Shown here: positions 16,978-26,229 of the stretch, piece by piece
How positions within the stretch are numbered: position 1 is the stretch's first letter
Layout: each line of letters begins with the position of its first letter
Source: Streptomyces sp. CG4
GTDB lineage: Bacteria > Actinomycetota > Actinomycetes > Streptomycetales > Streptomycetaceae
Direction: 5' to 3'
DNA length: 64,000 bases
NCBI RefSeq assembly: GCF_041080655.1
Contig: NZ_CP163525.1
Coordinates: 186,001 to 250,000, forward strand
Translations under genes and position numbers: made by a program
Notes under the pieces: generated by a model
The model's database searches: none
What the model was told of the DNA's origin: nothing
The model's input: only the letters and a program-made list of their open reading frames with translations

Positions 16978-18546
16978 ATGTTCACGTTCAGGAAACCCCG
17001 ATGGCTCGTGGGCGCCGTATCGAGTGTGGCGGCCACGGCCATCGCGGCTGCCGTCGCCCCGGCCACGGTGCAGGCCGCGCCGGCGGGGGGTGTGAACAGC
17101 CGGAATTCGTCCGCGGCCGCGCGCTATACCGGGCAGCGGCTCGACTGGACGCCGTGCGACCGGGATCCTTCGCTGGAGTGCGCGGCGATGGCCGTGCCCG
17201 CGACTGGCATCACCTGGGGACCGGCGCGGACCTGACCATCGAGGTGTCCCGGCACCGGGCCGCCGACCCGGCCCAGCGCCGTGGGGTGCTGATGATGGCC
17301 GCTGGCGGGCCGGGCGCCTCGGGGCTCACGCGGCCCACGGGCTTCGTCAAAGCGTCGCCCGCGGTCGGTGCCGCGTACGACGTGGTCAGCTTCGATCAGC
17401 GGGGGGGTCGGCAGCAGCTCGCACGCGATGTGCCAGACCGACGCCGAGTTCCGGGCCTTCTACGCGGGCGACTTCCGCGACCGCTCGCCCGCGGCAGTGC
17501 AGGGTGTCGTGGACCGGTCCAAACAGTTCGCGAAGGACTGCCTGGAGCGCAGCGGTGACCTGGTCAAGTACCTCAACACGGACCAGGCAGTGCGGGACAT
17601 GGACCTGTTCCGCTCGCTGCTCGGCGTGCAGAAGATCTCGTACTACGGGCCGTCGTACGCCACCTGGCTCGGCGCGTACTACGCGACGGAGTTCCCGCAG
17701 CACGTCGAGCGCGCCGTGCTGGACAGCAATGAACCGTTCGCCCAGACCTGGCAGCAGGCCGAACTCGGGCAACCGATGAGTTTCCAGCGCCGATTCGGGC
17801 AGGACTTCCTGCCGTGGATCGCCAAGTACGACTCGGTCTACCACTACGGGAGTACCGCCGCCGAGGCGCAGTCGACGTGGGAGGCCCGCCGCAGGGCGCT
17901 CCACGACCACCCGATCACCATCGGTTCGCTGACGATCGGGCCCAACCAACTCGACAACGCCACCCTCCAGGGAATGTACAACGCCGACCAGCAGTGGCGC
18001 GGGCTGGCGTCCGTGCTTGCCGCCCTGGAACACTGGAACACGGCGACGCAGGCCGAGCATCAACTCGTCCAGAAGACCTTCGCCAACTACCTGTCCCCAG
18101 GCTTCGCCGCCACGTTCTTCCCGGTCACGTGCAACGACACCCCGTGGGATCGGGATCTCGACTACTGGATACGGCAGAGCGCCAAGGACACGACGAAGTA
18201 CCCGCTGGTCGGGGCGCGAGAGCTCGCGTACACCGCTACCTGTGTGTACTGGCCGGAGTCGGACGCACCGCGCGTCAAGGTCACCGGCAAGGGCCTGCCG
18301 CCCACGCTGATGCTCAACTCCGTGCACGACCCGGCCACGTACTACGAAGGCGCGGTGCGGGCGCACAAGGCGCTGAGGGGCTCACGCCTGGTCACGGTCA
18401 CGGGCGGCGGCGACCACGGGCAGTACCAGAACGGCAATGCCTGTGTCGACGGCATCGTCGATGCCTACCTCCTGAGCAGAACCGTCCCGGCGCACGACAC
18501 GACGTGCCCCACCAAACCGCTGCCCCTACCGGCACAGGGCAGCTAG
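16978..18546 (+). pseudogene. Secreted tripeptidyl-aminopeptidase-like alpha/beta hydrolase, two frameshifts
   Basis: ATG 16978 starts a signal peptide (FTFRKPRWLVGAVSSVAATA ... VQAAPAGG). The body continues through two one-base frame changes: near 17195-17205, where VPATGITWG should read as DWHHLGTGADLTIEV, and at 17400-17407 in a run of seven G, where FDQRG should continue VGSSS. Downstream is a full Peptidase_S33/TAP-type hydrolase with the nucleophile elbow YYGPSYATW, LMLNSVHDPATYYEGA with the acid residue, and GGGDHGQY with the catalytic His. Family members (Slp/Tap) remove tripeptides outside the cell. Joined, it is about 520 residues. The homopolymer site suggests that at least one shift may be a sequencing error. 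Confidence 0.75.
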
Positions 18547-18744
18547 CCCGCGGCACATCTGTCCGTCGCCCGACTCGCCCACCAAGCCCGCCCCGGCTGT
18601 CGTACGGCAGGCGGGGTCGGCCCGTCGATGAGGGGTCCGTACGGTCTTTGGCTGGACAGATCCTGCTGGACAGATCCTTAGGTGACCGCAAACCAAGGCA
18701 TCAGTTCGCGTATCGCCCTCTGAGGCCACCAAGGAGGCTGCTCC

Positions 18745-18924
18745 TTAGACGCAGAGAGGGAGGTTCAGGAGGACATACCCCGGAAGACAGGGAGCGCTGT
18801 CCGCCGGAGCTGCCGACATTGTCGCGACGGAGGCGTGTGCCGCAGGGGCTGCGGCGGCGGCACCTCCTGCGAGGACCCCGGCGGTGATGAGCCCGGTGAG
18901 GATGATGGCGAGGGGCCTGAGCAT
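18745..18924 (-). CDS. Small secreted Cys-pair peptide, copy B
   Basis: A 59-residue precursor closely related to the product of 12773-12964. The signal peptide is almost identical (MLRPLAIILTGLITAGVLAG then AAAAAP), and the end reads PCLPGYVLLNLPLCV with two Cys separated by eleven residues. Ribosome site GGAGGA lies seven bases upstream of 18924. Differences between the copies are concentrated in the middle of the mature peptide, while the signal peptide and the C-PGY-LP-C core are kept. That pattern suggests both are under selection. Confidence 0.65.
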   Translation of the reverse strand: MLRPLAIILTGLITAGVLAGGAAAAAPAAHASVATMSAAPADSAPCLPGYVLLNLPLCV

Positions 18925-19084
18925 GTGCGTCCTCCATGTGTGGTCGGGAGTGATTCGACCGTAGGCGCGGCGCCGCCAGATCGGTGGCATTTGGTGGTGG
19001 ACTGTCCGGGTGGTGGTGGATGATCTGCGTGTTGGGATTCAGCCGTCCGACCATCGACGCCCCCAAAGGCCAGCGTCGGTCTCC
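18765..19084. repeat. Long direct repeat, copy B
   Basis: Partner of 12795-13119, in the same orientation about 5.97 kb away. Recombination between the copies would delete the serine hydrolase, the IS701 relic and the broken peptidase. The intervening DNA may have arrived or been duplicated as a unit. Confidence 0.7.
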
Positions 19085-19089
19085 AAGAC

Positions 19090-19532
19090 CCCGGCGACGC
19101 GCGCATGGATCGTGCCGATGCCGGCTGGTGCTCTGCGGCTCAGTCCTCGCGGCTGGGCTGGTCGTCAGCGGGACCGCCGGCGCAGCCGTAGCCCTCCTGC
19201 TGGTTTTTGTGCTGCTCGCAGGCGTGAACTTGCCTCTGGTCTTCCGCGGGGTCGATCAGCGCGCTGGAGGCACAACGCCGCAGCGCGATCGACGGCCAGC
19301 CGATCGTCTTCTGGCGACCGGACTGCACGTACTGCGTGGACTGCGCATTCGGCTGGGCCGCAGCGCCCGCGACGTGCATTGGGTCAACATCTGGCGTGAC
19401 CCGGCTGGAGCCGTATCGGTGAGGACAGCCGACGACGCCAACGAGACCGTGCCGAACGTCATTGTGGCCGGCCAGACGCACACCGACCCCGACCCTGCAG
19501 GGGTGCGCAACCAACGCTCCCGTTCTGCGTGA
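19090..19532 (+). pseudogene. Membrane glutaredoxin/mycoredoxin-like protein, frameshifted
   Basis: Reading in three frames gives RAWIVPMPAG, a hydrophobic helix (AGAAVALLLVFVLLAGVNLP), then SIDGQPIVFWRPDCTYC with the redox CxxC, and RLGRSARDVHWVNIWRDPAG and ANETVPNVIVAGQ with the TVP cis-Pro motif. This is the order of actinobacterial membrane-anchored glutaredoxin-like (mycoredoxin) proteins that reduce mixed disulfides. Three frame changes (near 19140, 19285 and 19335) break it. Confidence 0.6.
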
Positions 19533-19753
19533 CCGGGAGCGGTGCCACAGCACAGAGGCGTCCGCATACCTCGACCGATGGACAGTCGATATGACGCCGC
19601 CTCAACCTCTTCTTGCGCCAGACAACATGGACGCCCTCTCAGTCCCACGGTTGGCTACGGCGTATGGCGCGCACTTGCCGGGACCGGCAGCGACCGCCGT
19701 CGATGGCAGCCTGGGTAGGGCTAACCCCCCGTCGAATACGCGGGTCCTCAGCA

Positions 19754-19773
19754 GTGCACAGGTGCCTGTGCAC
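19754..19773. promoter_or_regulatory. Perfect 20-bp palindrome (operator)
   Basis: GTGCACAGGTGCCTGTGCAC has nine-base arms around TG and ends 16 bases before the ATG of the ArsR-like regulator. A second, shorter dyad (ACAGACGACTGT) follows at once. This is the expected form and place for an autoregulatory dimer-binding site controlling the regulator and the coupled FtsX permease. Confidence 0.6.
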
Positions 19774-19789
19774 AGACGACTGTGTACGC

Positions 19790-20524
19790 ATGGAACAGGA
19801 ACCCGGCACTCTCGAACCACATGCGGCCGCCAGGCAGGCTTCGGCTCTGCCGACCGAGCCGGTCGAGCTCTCCGACCTCGCCACCCTGAAGGCGCTCACG
19901 CACCCGCGTCGGCAGCGCATGCTGCAGCACCTCACCCTCCACGGCCCCGCGACCTCCGCGACGCTGGCCCGGGCTCTGGGGCTGAACACTGGCTCCACGA
20001 GCTACCACCTGCGTGAACTCGCGCGGCACGGTTTCGTGGAGGAGACGGCGAAGAGACAGGACTCGCAGGCGGCGGACGGCGCCACCGGCCGGGAACGCTG
20101 GTGGAGGGCGATCCCCGGTGACCGGCGCTTCCCGCCACGCAGTCGGCAGAGCCCTGAGATGCGGCTCGTCATGGACGAGATCAACCACCAGGCCTACGCG
20201 GCTGACCTGGAACTCTTCGAGCAACTGCAGCAGGGCATCGTCGTCGGCGATCCCTGGGCGGACGCCTTCCCCTACTCGCGCGCTGGTATCCGGCTGACGT
20301 TGCCCGAACTGCGCACGTTCTTCGAGGAGTACATCGCCCTGCTCAACCGCTATAAGCGCCCCGAGGCCAGCACCCCGCCGGGTGCGCGCACCGTGCTGAC
20401 CCGCTTCCTCGCGTTCCCCGCACCCGCCGTCGACGGCCACGAGGGGCACGACGACCGCGACGGCCGAGACCCCCGTGCCGCACACACCACGAATCCGCCC
20501 ACGGCGAAGAGGAACGAGCCCTGA
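19790..20524 (+). CDS. ArsR-like winged-helix regulator
   Basis: A 244-residue regulator. The winged helix is at about 22-100: LSDLATLKALTHPRRQRMLQ, then LHGPATSATLARALGLNTGS, TSYHLRELARHGFVEE and a wing with a variable RERWWRA strand. The C-terminal part (EMRLVMDEINHQAYAADLEL and RAGIRLTLPELRTFFEEYIA) is the conserved effector region of this Streptomyces subgroup. ATG 19790 is the first start after the palindrome. No Shine-Dalgarno site precedes it, so the mRNA may be leaderless. The stop overlaps the permease start as TGATG, so the permease is translationally coupled and is the likely target. Confidence 0.85.
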   Translation: MEQEPGTLEPHAAARQASALPTEPVELSDLATLKALTHPRRQRMLQHLTLHGPATSATLARALGLNTGSTSYHLRELARHGFVEETAKRQDSQAADGATGRERWWRAIPGDRRFPPRSRQSPEMRLVMDEINHQAYAADLELFEQLQQGIVVGDPWADAFPYSRAGIRLTLPELRTFFEEYIALLNRYKRPEASTPPGARTVLTRFLAFPAPAVDGHEGHDDRDGRDPRAAHTTNPPTAKRNEP

Positions 20525-23052
20525 TGATGCTGCGTTATGCCCTGAAGTCGGTCCGTGCCCGCAAGGCCGGATTCCTCGGTGCCTTCCTCGCCCTGATGTG
20601 CGCGGCGGCGCTGATCACCGCCTGCGGCACCCTCCTGGAGACGGGCCTGCGCGGGGCGATCCGTACCGAGCGCTACGCGGCCGCTCCCGTCGTGATCTCG
20701 GCCGACCAGAACATCCACCAGACCACCGTCGAACACAAGAAGGGCAAGACCAAGACCAAGCACAAGGCGAAACCTGTCGCCGAGCGAGCCTGGCTCCCGC
20801 AGAGCCTCGAAGGCGCCCTCACACACGCGCCCGGCGTCGCCCGGGTCGTGCCCGAACTGACCTTCCTCGCCGAACCGTTGACACCGTACGGGACGGGCGA
20901 CCGTACCCCCTACGGACACGCCTGGGCCTCCGCTGCCCTGACGCCGTACAAGCTGGCCGAGGGAAGCGCACCGAAGGCCGCGACCGACCTCGTCGTCGAC
21001 CCCTGGTTCGCCGGGCGGGCCCACCTGAAGGTCGGCGACCGTCTCACCGTCCAGTCGACGCAGGCCCCCCGCAGCTACCGCATCTCCGGAATCGCCGCCC
21101 CCACCACGAACGTACGCCACCAGACCTCGCTGTTCTTCTCCACCGCGGAGGCACGCCGGCTGGCCGCGCGCCCCGGGCCGGTCACCGCGTTCGGCGTGAT
21201 CCCCGACCGGGGGACGGACACCGGACGGCTGCGCCAGGCCGTCGCGCAGGCACTGCACGGCATCAGCGCCCAGGCCAGCAGCGGGGACGCCCGCGGGCCC
21301 GTGGAGTTCCTCGACGCGGCCGCGGCGCGCACCAGACTGGTCAGCATCGGCGGTGCCATGGGCGGCACCTCGCTGCTCGTGGCGGTCCTCGTGGTCGTCG
21401 GCACCTTCACGCTGACCGTGCAGCAGCGGTATCGCGAACTCGCCCTGCTCCGCGCCGTCGCCGCCACCTCCGGACAGATCCGAAAGCTGCTCGGCCGCGA
21501 GGCACTGATCGTCGGCGCGGTCGCAGGTACCACGGGTGCCCTGGCCGGGCTGCCACTGGGCAGCTGGCTGCACGGCAGGTTCGTTTCCGTGGGTGCCGTT
21601 CCCGCCACGCTCCAGCACACCGTCAGCGTGTTCCCGCCTTTCGCCGCCGTTACCGCGACCTTGGCCGGGGCCTGGGCCTCCGCCCGGGTCGCCTCCCGCC
21701 GGATCGCCCGGATCCACCCGGCCGAGGCGCTCGCCGAGTCCCGCACCGAGCCCACGCGACCGCCGAGGGGACGTATCCTCGCAGGGCTCCTGCTGCTGTC
21801 CGGCGGCACCGTTCTCGTCGTCTCACTCACCTCCCTGCACACCGAGCCCACCTCAACCCCCGTGACTTTCCTCGCAGTTGTGGTCCTGGTCGGCTCCATC
21901 GCCCTGCTGGGACCGCTCCTGGTGAAGGCGGCCACGCTGCTGCTCGGCATCCCGCTGCGACGCACCGGGCCGGGCGGCCGGCTGGCCACGGCCAACCTGC
22001 GCGGCAACGCCGCCCGCCTGGCCTCCGTCGTCACCCCGCTCACTCTCCTCATCGGCATGACCTGCACCGTCCTGTTCGTCCAGCCCACCCTCAGTAGCGC
22101 GGCCCGCGCACAGGCTCGCGAGGGCGTACGCGCCAACTGGGTCGCCGTCGCGGCCGGACCGGGCGTCCCGGCCGAAGCCGCTCGGGAGCTCCGTGCACAC
22201 CACGACGTGGCCACCGAAGTGGTGCGCACGACCGTCCGGGTCGGCCTCGACAAATACGCGGCACAAGGCGTCACCCCCGCCGGGCTCACCCGCACCTGGG
22301 ACCCGGGCGTCACCGCGGGCTCGCTCGACCGGCTCAACGACCACACCGTGGCCGTCAGCCAACTGGCCGCCGACCACCTCGCCCTGAAGCCCGGCAGCAC
22401 CCTGAAGCTCACGCTCGGCGACGGCACGCCCTCCACGCTGACCGTCGCCGCCGTCTACGCCAAGGGGCTCGGCTTCGGGGACCTCACCTTCGCGCACGAC
22501 CTGGTCGCACGCCACGTCGACAATCCCCTCGCCACCTCCGTCCTCATCAGCTCGACCCGTACACAGACACAACTCGCCGCCACCCTCCGTGAGTTCCCGG
22601 ACGTCCACGTCGTCTCCCCGCAGGCCGCCGACCACCTCCAAGTGGACCGGCAGCAGGCGAACGCGGAGGTCAACTACCTCGCCATGGGACTCGTCCTGGC
22701 ATTCACCGCCATCGCCGTCGTCAACACACTTGCCGTGTCGGTGTCCGAACGGGTCCGTGAGTTCGCGCTGCTGCGCCTCGCGGGCGCCACACGCCGGCAG
22801 GTGCTGCGCATGCTGCGCACCGAGGCACTGTCGGTGCTGTCTCTGGCCACCGGGCTCGGCAGCGGCATCGCCCTCGCCGTCCTGACCGCGTTCAGCGTCG
22901 GCATGACCGGCCGCGCCGCCCCGGCCGTAACCCCGCTGCTCTACGTCGCCGTCGTGGCCGTCGCCGGACTCCTCGCCCTCGTCGCCACCGCCCTGCCAGG
23001 ACGTGCGGCACTGCGGGTGCGGGCGGTGACGGTGGCCACCGCCAAGGAGTAG
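20524..23052 (+). CDS. FtsX-like ABC permease
   Basis: An 842-residue membrane protein of the MacB/FtsX type. The pattern is one N-terminal helix (FLGAFLALMCAAALITACGT), a long extracytoplasmic domain with a Lys-rich loop, a first FtsX unit with helices about 280-420 (SLLVAVLVVVGTFTLTVQQR and ELALLRAVAAT), middle helices (about 430-480), a second external domain, and a last FtsX unit about 715-835 (AFTAIAVVNTLAVSVSERVR and EFALLRLAGATRRQVLRMLR). The duplicated layout matches single-chain permeases of antibiotic-peptide or lipid exporters. The usual ATP-binding subunit gene is missing on both sides, so this permease must borrow an ATPase or the locus has lost it. Confidence 0.88.
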   Translation: MMLRYALKSVRARKAGFLGAFLALMCAAALITACGTLLETGLRGAIRTERYAAAPVVISADQNIHQTTVEHKKGKTKTKHKAKPVAERAWLPQSLEGALTHAPGVARVVPELTFLAEPLTPYGTGDRTPYGHAWASAALTPYKLAEGSAPKAATDLVVDPWFAGRAHLKVGDRLTVQSTQAPRSYRISGIAAPTTNVRHQTSLFFSTAEARRLAARPGPVTAFGVIPDRGTDTGRLRQAVAQALHGISAQASSGDARGPVEFLDAAAARTRLVSIGGAMGGTSLLVAVLVVVGTFTLTVQQRYRELALLRAVAATSGQIRKLLGREALIVGAVAGTTGALAGLPLGSWLHGRFVSVGAVPATLQHTVSVFPPFAAVTATLAGAWASARVASRRIARIHPAEALAESRTEPTRPPRGRILAGLLLLSGGTVLVVSLTSLHTEPTSTPVTFLAVVVLVGSIALLGPLLVKAATLLLGIPLRRTGPGGRLATANLRGNAARLASVVTPLTLLIGMTCTVLFVQPTLSSAARAQAREGVRANWVAVAAGPGVPAEAARELRAHHDVATEVVRTTVRVGLDKYAAQGVTPAGLTRTWDPGVTAGSLDRLNDHTVAVSQLAADHLALKPGSTLKLTLGDGTPSTLTVAAVYAKGLGFGDLTFAHDLVARHVDNPLATSVLISSTRTQTQLAATLREFPDVHVVSPQAADHLQVDRQQANAEVNYLAMGLVLAFTAIAVVNTLAVSVSERVREFALLRLAGATRRQVLRMLRTEALSVLSLATGLGSGIALAVLTAFSVGMTGRAAPAVTPLLYVAVVAVAGLLALVATALPGRAALRVRAVTVATAKE

Positions 23053-23074
23053 CGCCAAGATGCTGACAGGCGGA

Positions 23075-23690
23075 CGATCAGCCCTGCGCCCGCTCCCTGA
23101 TCGATATGGCGCCGAACAACATTCGTGTTGATCCGTTCGGGCCGCACACCCAACTGCACTGCCGGCTCCACGTAGCCGTCGCCGACCGTGTCGATGAACG
23201 CGTCGATGCTCCCGCCGGACGCCTGCCGGATTCGCTCGGCCACCCCTCCCTGTACTCGACCGGGACGACTCCGCGCTGCTTCAACCAGGCGTGGTTGCGC
23301 TTACTCGCAAGCCCGATCACCGTGGCGCCGCGCCGCTGGGCGAACTGCACGGCAAGCGATCCGCCGCCGCCCGCCGCACCGGAGACGACGACCGTGTCGG
23401 CGGGTTGGGGGTCCGCGGCGAACACGGTGGCGTACGCGGTCGCGCCGCAGACTTCCACCACGACGCCGACCAGATCCCTGCCCTGCCTGGAAGGACACGT
23501 CGCCGACCAACTGTCGTGCAGCGCACCTCTGCGGATATGCGCCTCGCCAGGCCGGATCCCGGCCGCGCGGACCTCGACCAGCACTTACCCAGGGTCGGGC
23601 GTCGGCCGTGCCACCTCCTCCACCCGCAGCGCATCGATCCCACCGTACGCGTGGAACCGCACCGCTTCGTTACGTGATCACCACACTTCC
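23075..23690 (-). pseudogene. MDR/quinone-oxidoreductase-like remnant
   Basis: The reverse strand opens AVRFHAYGGIDALRVEEVAR, meets TAA after PDPG, and continues VLVEVRAAGIRPGEAHIRRG, VVVSGAAGGGGSLAVQFAQR and RGATVIGLASKRNHAWL. After a frame change near 23250 it gives AERIRQASGGSIDAFIDTVG and RPERINTNVV. This is a zinc-independent NADP-dependent oxidoreductase (the GAAGGxGSLAxQFA Rossmann loop). Parts between the N-terminal fold and the Rossmann domain are deleted, and the C-terminus is lost beside the permease gene. It has an in-frame stop, a frameshift and a deletion, so it is dead. Confidence 0.65.
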
Positions 23691-23941
23691 TCGCTCGGAC
23701 AAGGCTTGTACGGCCACGCGGCGGATGGCCGACGACGCACCTGTGGCCTGACCTGCACCGTGGAGCACGCGCACCCGGGAAGTCGACGGAGAGTCACGGC
23801 ACCGGTTGGGCCGTACGTGGGGGGATTCTCAATGGCCGCCGACATGTGATGCCCTGTGGCGACGCGCGCCGCCTCGACGGTGTTTGTACCCGTGAGAGTC
23901 ATACTGGGTCCGTTCCGGGCTCGATACTTGGAACGGTATGC

Positions 23942-23988
23942 CGAACGGGCCCCGGCACGCTCCCTCCGAGCAGACCGGGGCCCGTTCG
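23942..23988. terminator. Perfect 14-bp stem, terminator-like
   Basis: CGAACGGGCCCCGG (23942-23955) and its exact complement CCGGGGCCCGTTCG (23975-23988) enclose a 19-base loop. It lies in the otherwise gene-poor stretch 23700-24340, where I see no confident coding sequence. It may be a bidirectional terminator left from lost genes. Confidence 0.45.
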
Positions 23989-24349
23989 CTGCCCGCGCAG
24001 CACCTCGTAAGCGCACTCGGCCCGTACTACAGATCACGATTGCCCGGGGCCGTACCGCCCGCACCTGGCAGCCGGTGGCAACCTTCCGGGCGTCCCGCCG
24101 GGACGGTGGACGTCGGCCTGCCGGAACGCCTCTGGCTCGGGATGACTGGGTTGACTGTCGAACAGCCCAGTTCAGTGAGGGCGCGGTGAGACAGCGTGGT
24201 GGTCATCCGACACCAGATACGAGGTAGTGGCAATCTGAGGTTAACTTCCTGGCGCGCCAACCACTCTTCGTCAGTGAAAGTGCGTCAATTGGGCGGCCAG
24301 GAAGCTAAGTTGGCGCGAAGTGGATGAAGAGATCTAAGGAGACCCGGGC

Positions 24350-24748
24350 ATGAAGGTCGGTATGAAGCGGCTCGCGGTGGTCGGCGCGCTGGGTGTGGCC
24401 TCAGCAGCACTGGCGGCATCCCCTGCGTTCGCGAAGGGCGACATCTCGATTCAGGCCAGCCGCCACACCGTGCATGCCGGTCACCTGGTGAAGGTACGCG
24501 GCCAGGGTGACGACGACGCCGAGCGGTACACCGTGCTCGTCATACAGGAGCGGGCCGGCAAACCCGGCCACTGGAGCCACTGGCACGCCGTCACACGGAG
24601 CCTCGACGGCAATGCGCGCGCAGACGTCAAGGCCAGGCACACGGGCGAGCTGCAGTTCCGTTCAGTGCTGTACTCGACCGACAAGCACCACCACCACGCG
24701 AAGACGGACCGCACCTCCACGTCAGTGACCGTCCACGTCGTCCGCTGA
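24350..24748 (+). CDS. Small secreted beta-sandwich-like protein
   Basis: A 132-residue exported protein with a signal peptide (MKVGMKRLAVVGALGVASAA ... SPAFAKGD). The mature part alternates strands (ISIQASRHTVHAGHLVKVRG, YTVLVIQERAG, GELQFRSVLYST, TSTSVTVHVVR) typical of a single Ig-like or bacterial 'big' domain. No Cys is present in the mature part, and a HHHH run occurs near residue 112. Start 24350 has AAGGAG eight bases upstream; a second Met four codons later is possible. It is monocistronic, followed by a strong hairpin. Function is unknown. Confidence 0.75.
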   Translation: MKVGMKRLAVVGALGVASAALAASPAFAKGDISIQASRHTVHAGHLVKVRGQGDDDAERYTVLVIQERAGKPGHWSHWHAVTRSLDGNARADVKARHTGELQFRSVLYSTDKHHHHAKTDRTSTSVTVHVVR

Positions 24749-24777
24749 CCGTTGCAAGAGCACCACACGCTGATCGA

Positions 24778-24818
24778 CCGCCTTCACCGGAACGGCCGTG
24801 TCGTTCCGGTGAAGGCGG
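24778..24818. terminator. Strong hairpin terminator
   Basis: A perfect 17-bp stem (24778-24794 with 24802-24818) with a seven-base loop begins 29 bases after the stop of the secreted protein. It lacks a T tract, as is normal here. Confidence 0.7.
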
Positions 24819-24941
24819 CACCGTTCCCCGCATGTCCGGGCCAGCTGGGTTCGCTGTCAAACGGCCGTACCGCACCAATGGCCCGTGAAGCCGGAAGCTG
24901 CGGCTTGATCCTCTGCACGCTCCGGCCGGGAGTCCGGTCGG

Positions 24942-26132
24942 TCAGGCCTGGGCGAGGGTGTCGAGGAGTTCTTCGTTGTAGAACTCCTCAAGGGTGCAGA
25001 CGCCGGAGAGGGTGCCGAAGTAGCGGTCCACCAGTGTCTGGTTCGTGGAAATGGCACGCAGGAGGGACAGGCGCTCCTCCGGGATGCTGAGCTCGGCGAC
25101 GTTCAGGGTGCCGCGGTAGAACTCCACGAACCTGTCCTGCAGGTCCTGGGCGTAGCGGTCGCAGGCCTTCGCGAGAGCCGCCGGGTCGTGCAGGTCCTGG
25201 CCGATGTGGTCGACGAGCATCTGCGACTGCAGGAAGGCGTCCGTGATGCCGCGGGCGGCGATGGAGTCCTTGTGGTGCGCGGCGTCGCCGACCAGGGCCC
25301 AGCCCGGGCCGGACGCCTGCCGGAAGAAGTTGAGCTGTTCGCCGGTGCCGTAGAGGCGTTCGGCCTGGGTGGCCGCGGACAGCCGCTCGTGCAGGCTCGG
25401 CGCCGTGGTGCGGATGGCCTCCAGGTAGGCGGACTGCGCGTCGGTGCGTACCTGCTGGAACTCCGCCTGGGGGAAGTACGTCATCACGAGCGTGCGGGCG
25501 TCGTTGGTGGGCACGACGCCGACCCAGCGGCCGGGGCGTTCATACAGCTCGAAGTGGGCGGGCAGACCCTCCCAGTAGCTGTAGTAGGTGCAGGCCATGG
25601 CAGGATTCTCGATGACCTTCGGGGCGTCGACGAACTTGGCGACCGCCGAGCGCATGCCGTCGGCGCCGATGACCAGGTGGGCGCGCTCGGTGAACTCTCC
25701 CCCCTCGGTCGTCTTGTACGTCACGCCGGCGACCTTGTCGCCCTCGTGGAGCAGGCCGGTGACCGTGCACCCCTCCCGGAACTCTGCGCCGGCCGCGCCG
25801 GCGGCGTCGGCGAGTATCGGGTCGAGCACGAAGCGCCGGGGCGCGTACGTCGTGCTGTGTCCGTCGGCGGGCAGCAGTGAGCCCTCCAGCCGCAGGCCGG
25901 AGGTCTCGTAGCTGACGCGCTCGATGGGGGTGATGTTGGTGGACCGAATCTTCTCCAGCAGGCCCCAGCGGTCGAGCATGGCGACGCCCGGCTGGTGGAG
26001 GTAGTGGGAGGAGAGCTTGTCCTGCGGGAAGTGCGCCTTCTCCAGCAGCAGGACGCGATATCCGGCGCGGGCCATCAGCATTGCCGTCGGCGCCCCCGCA
26101 CAGCGCGCTCCCACCACGATCACGTCGTACAC
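24942..26132 (-). CDS. FAD-dependent oxidoreductase/monooxygenase
   Basis: A 396-residue flavoprotein of the PHBH-like/geranylgeranyl-reductase superfamily. The ADP-binding Rossmann motif is at the N-terminus (VIVVGARCAGAPTAMLMARAG). The central DG motif is in HLVIGADGMRSAVAKF, and the GD motif that binds the flavin ribityl chain is in GWALVGDAAHHKDSIAARG. GTG 26132 has AAGGAG seven bases upstream. It follows lspA, MbtH and the NRPS gene on the same strand, so it probably oxidises the nonribosomal product or a precursor. The reaction cannot be assigned from sequence. Confidence 0.85.
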   Translation of the reverse strand: MYDVIVVGARCAGAPTAMLMARAGYRVLLLEKAHFPQDKLSSHYLHQPGVAMLDRWGLLEKIRSTNITPIERVSYETSGLRLEGSLLPADGHSTTYAPRRFVLDPILADAAGAAGAEFREGCTVTGLLHEGDKVAGVTYKTTEGGEFTERAHLVIGADGMRSAVAKFVDAPKVIENPAMACTYYSYWEGLPAHFELYERPGRWVGVVPTNDARTLVMTYFPQAEFQQVRTDAQSAYLEAIRTTAPSLHERLSAATQAERLYGTGEQLNFFRQASGPGWALVGDAAHHKDSIAARGITDAFLQSQMLVDHIGQDLHDPAALAKACDRYAQDLQDRFVEFYRGTLNVAELSIPEERLSLLRAISTNQTLVDRYFGTLSGVCTLEEFYNEELLDTLAQA

Positions 26133-26229
26133 GACGTCTCCTTCTTACTTGCTCTCGGTTGTTCTTGCTTGCTCGGTGTGAGAAATGAACGCCCCTGGTG
26201 GGGAGTTCCGTTGGCTCTTGGCTTTCGGC

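Noticed and set aside
20350..21717. Reverse 455-codon open frame opposite the FtsX gene
   Set aside because: Gly/Arg/Asp-rich shadow; the forward frame has FtsX helices and a TGATG junction.
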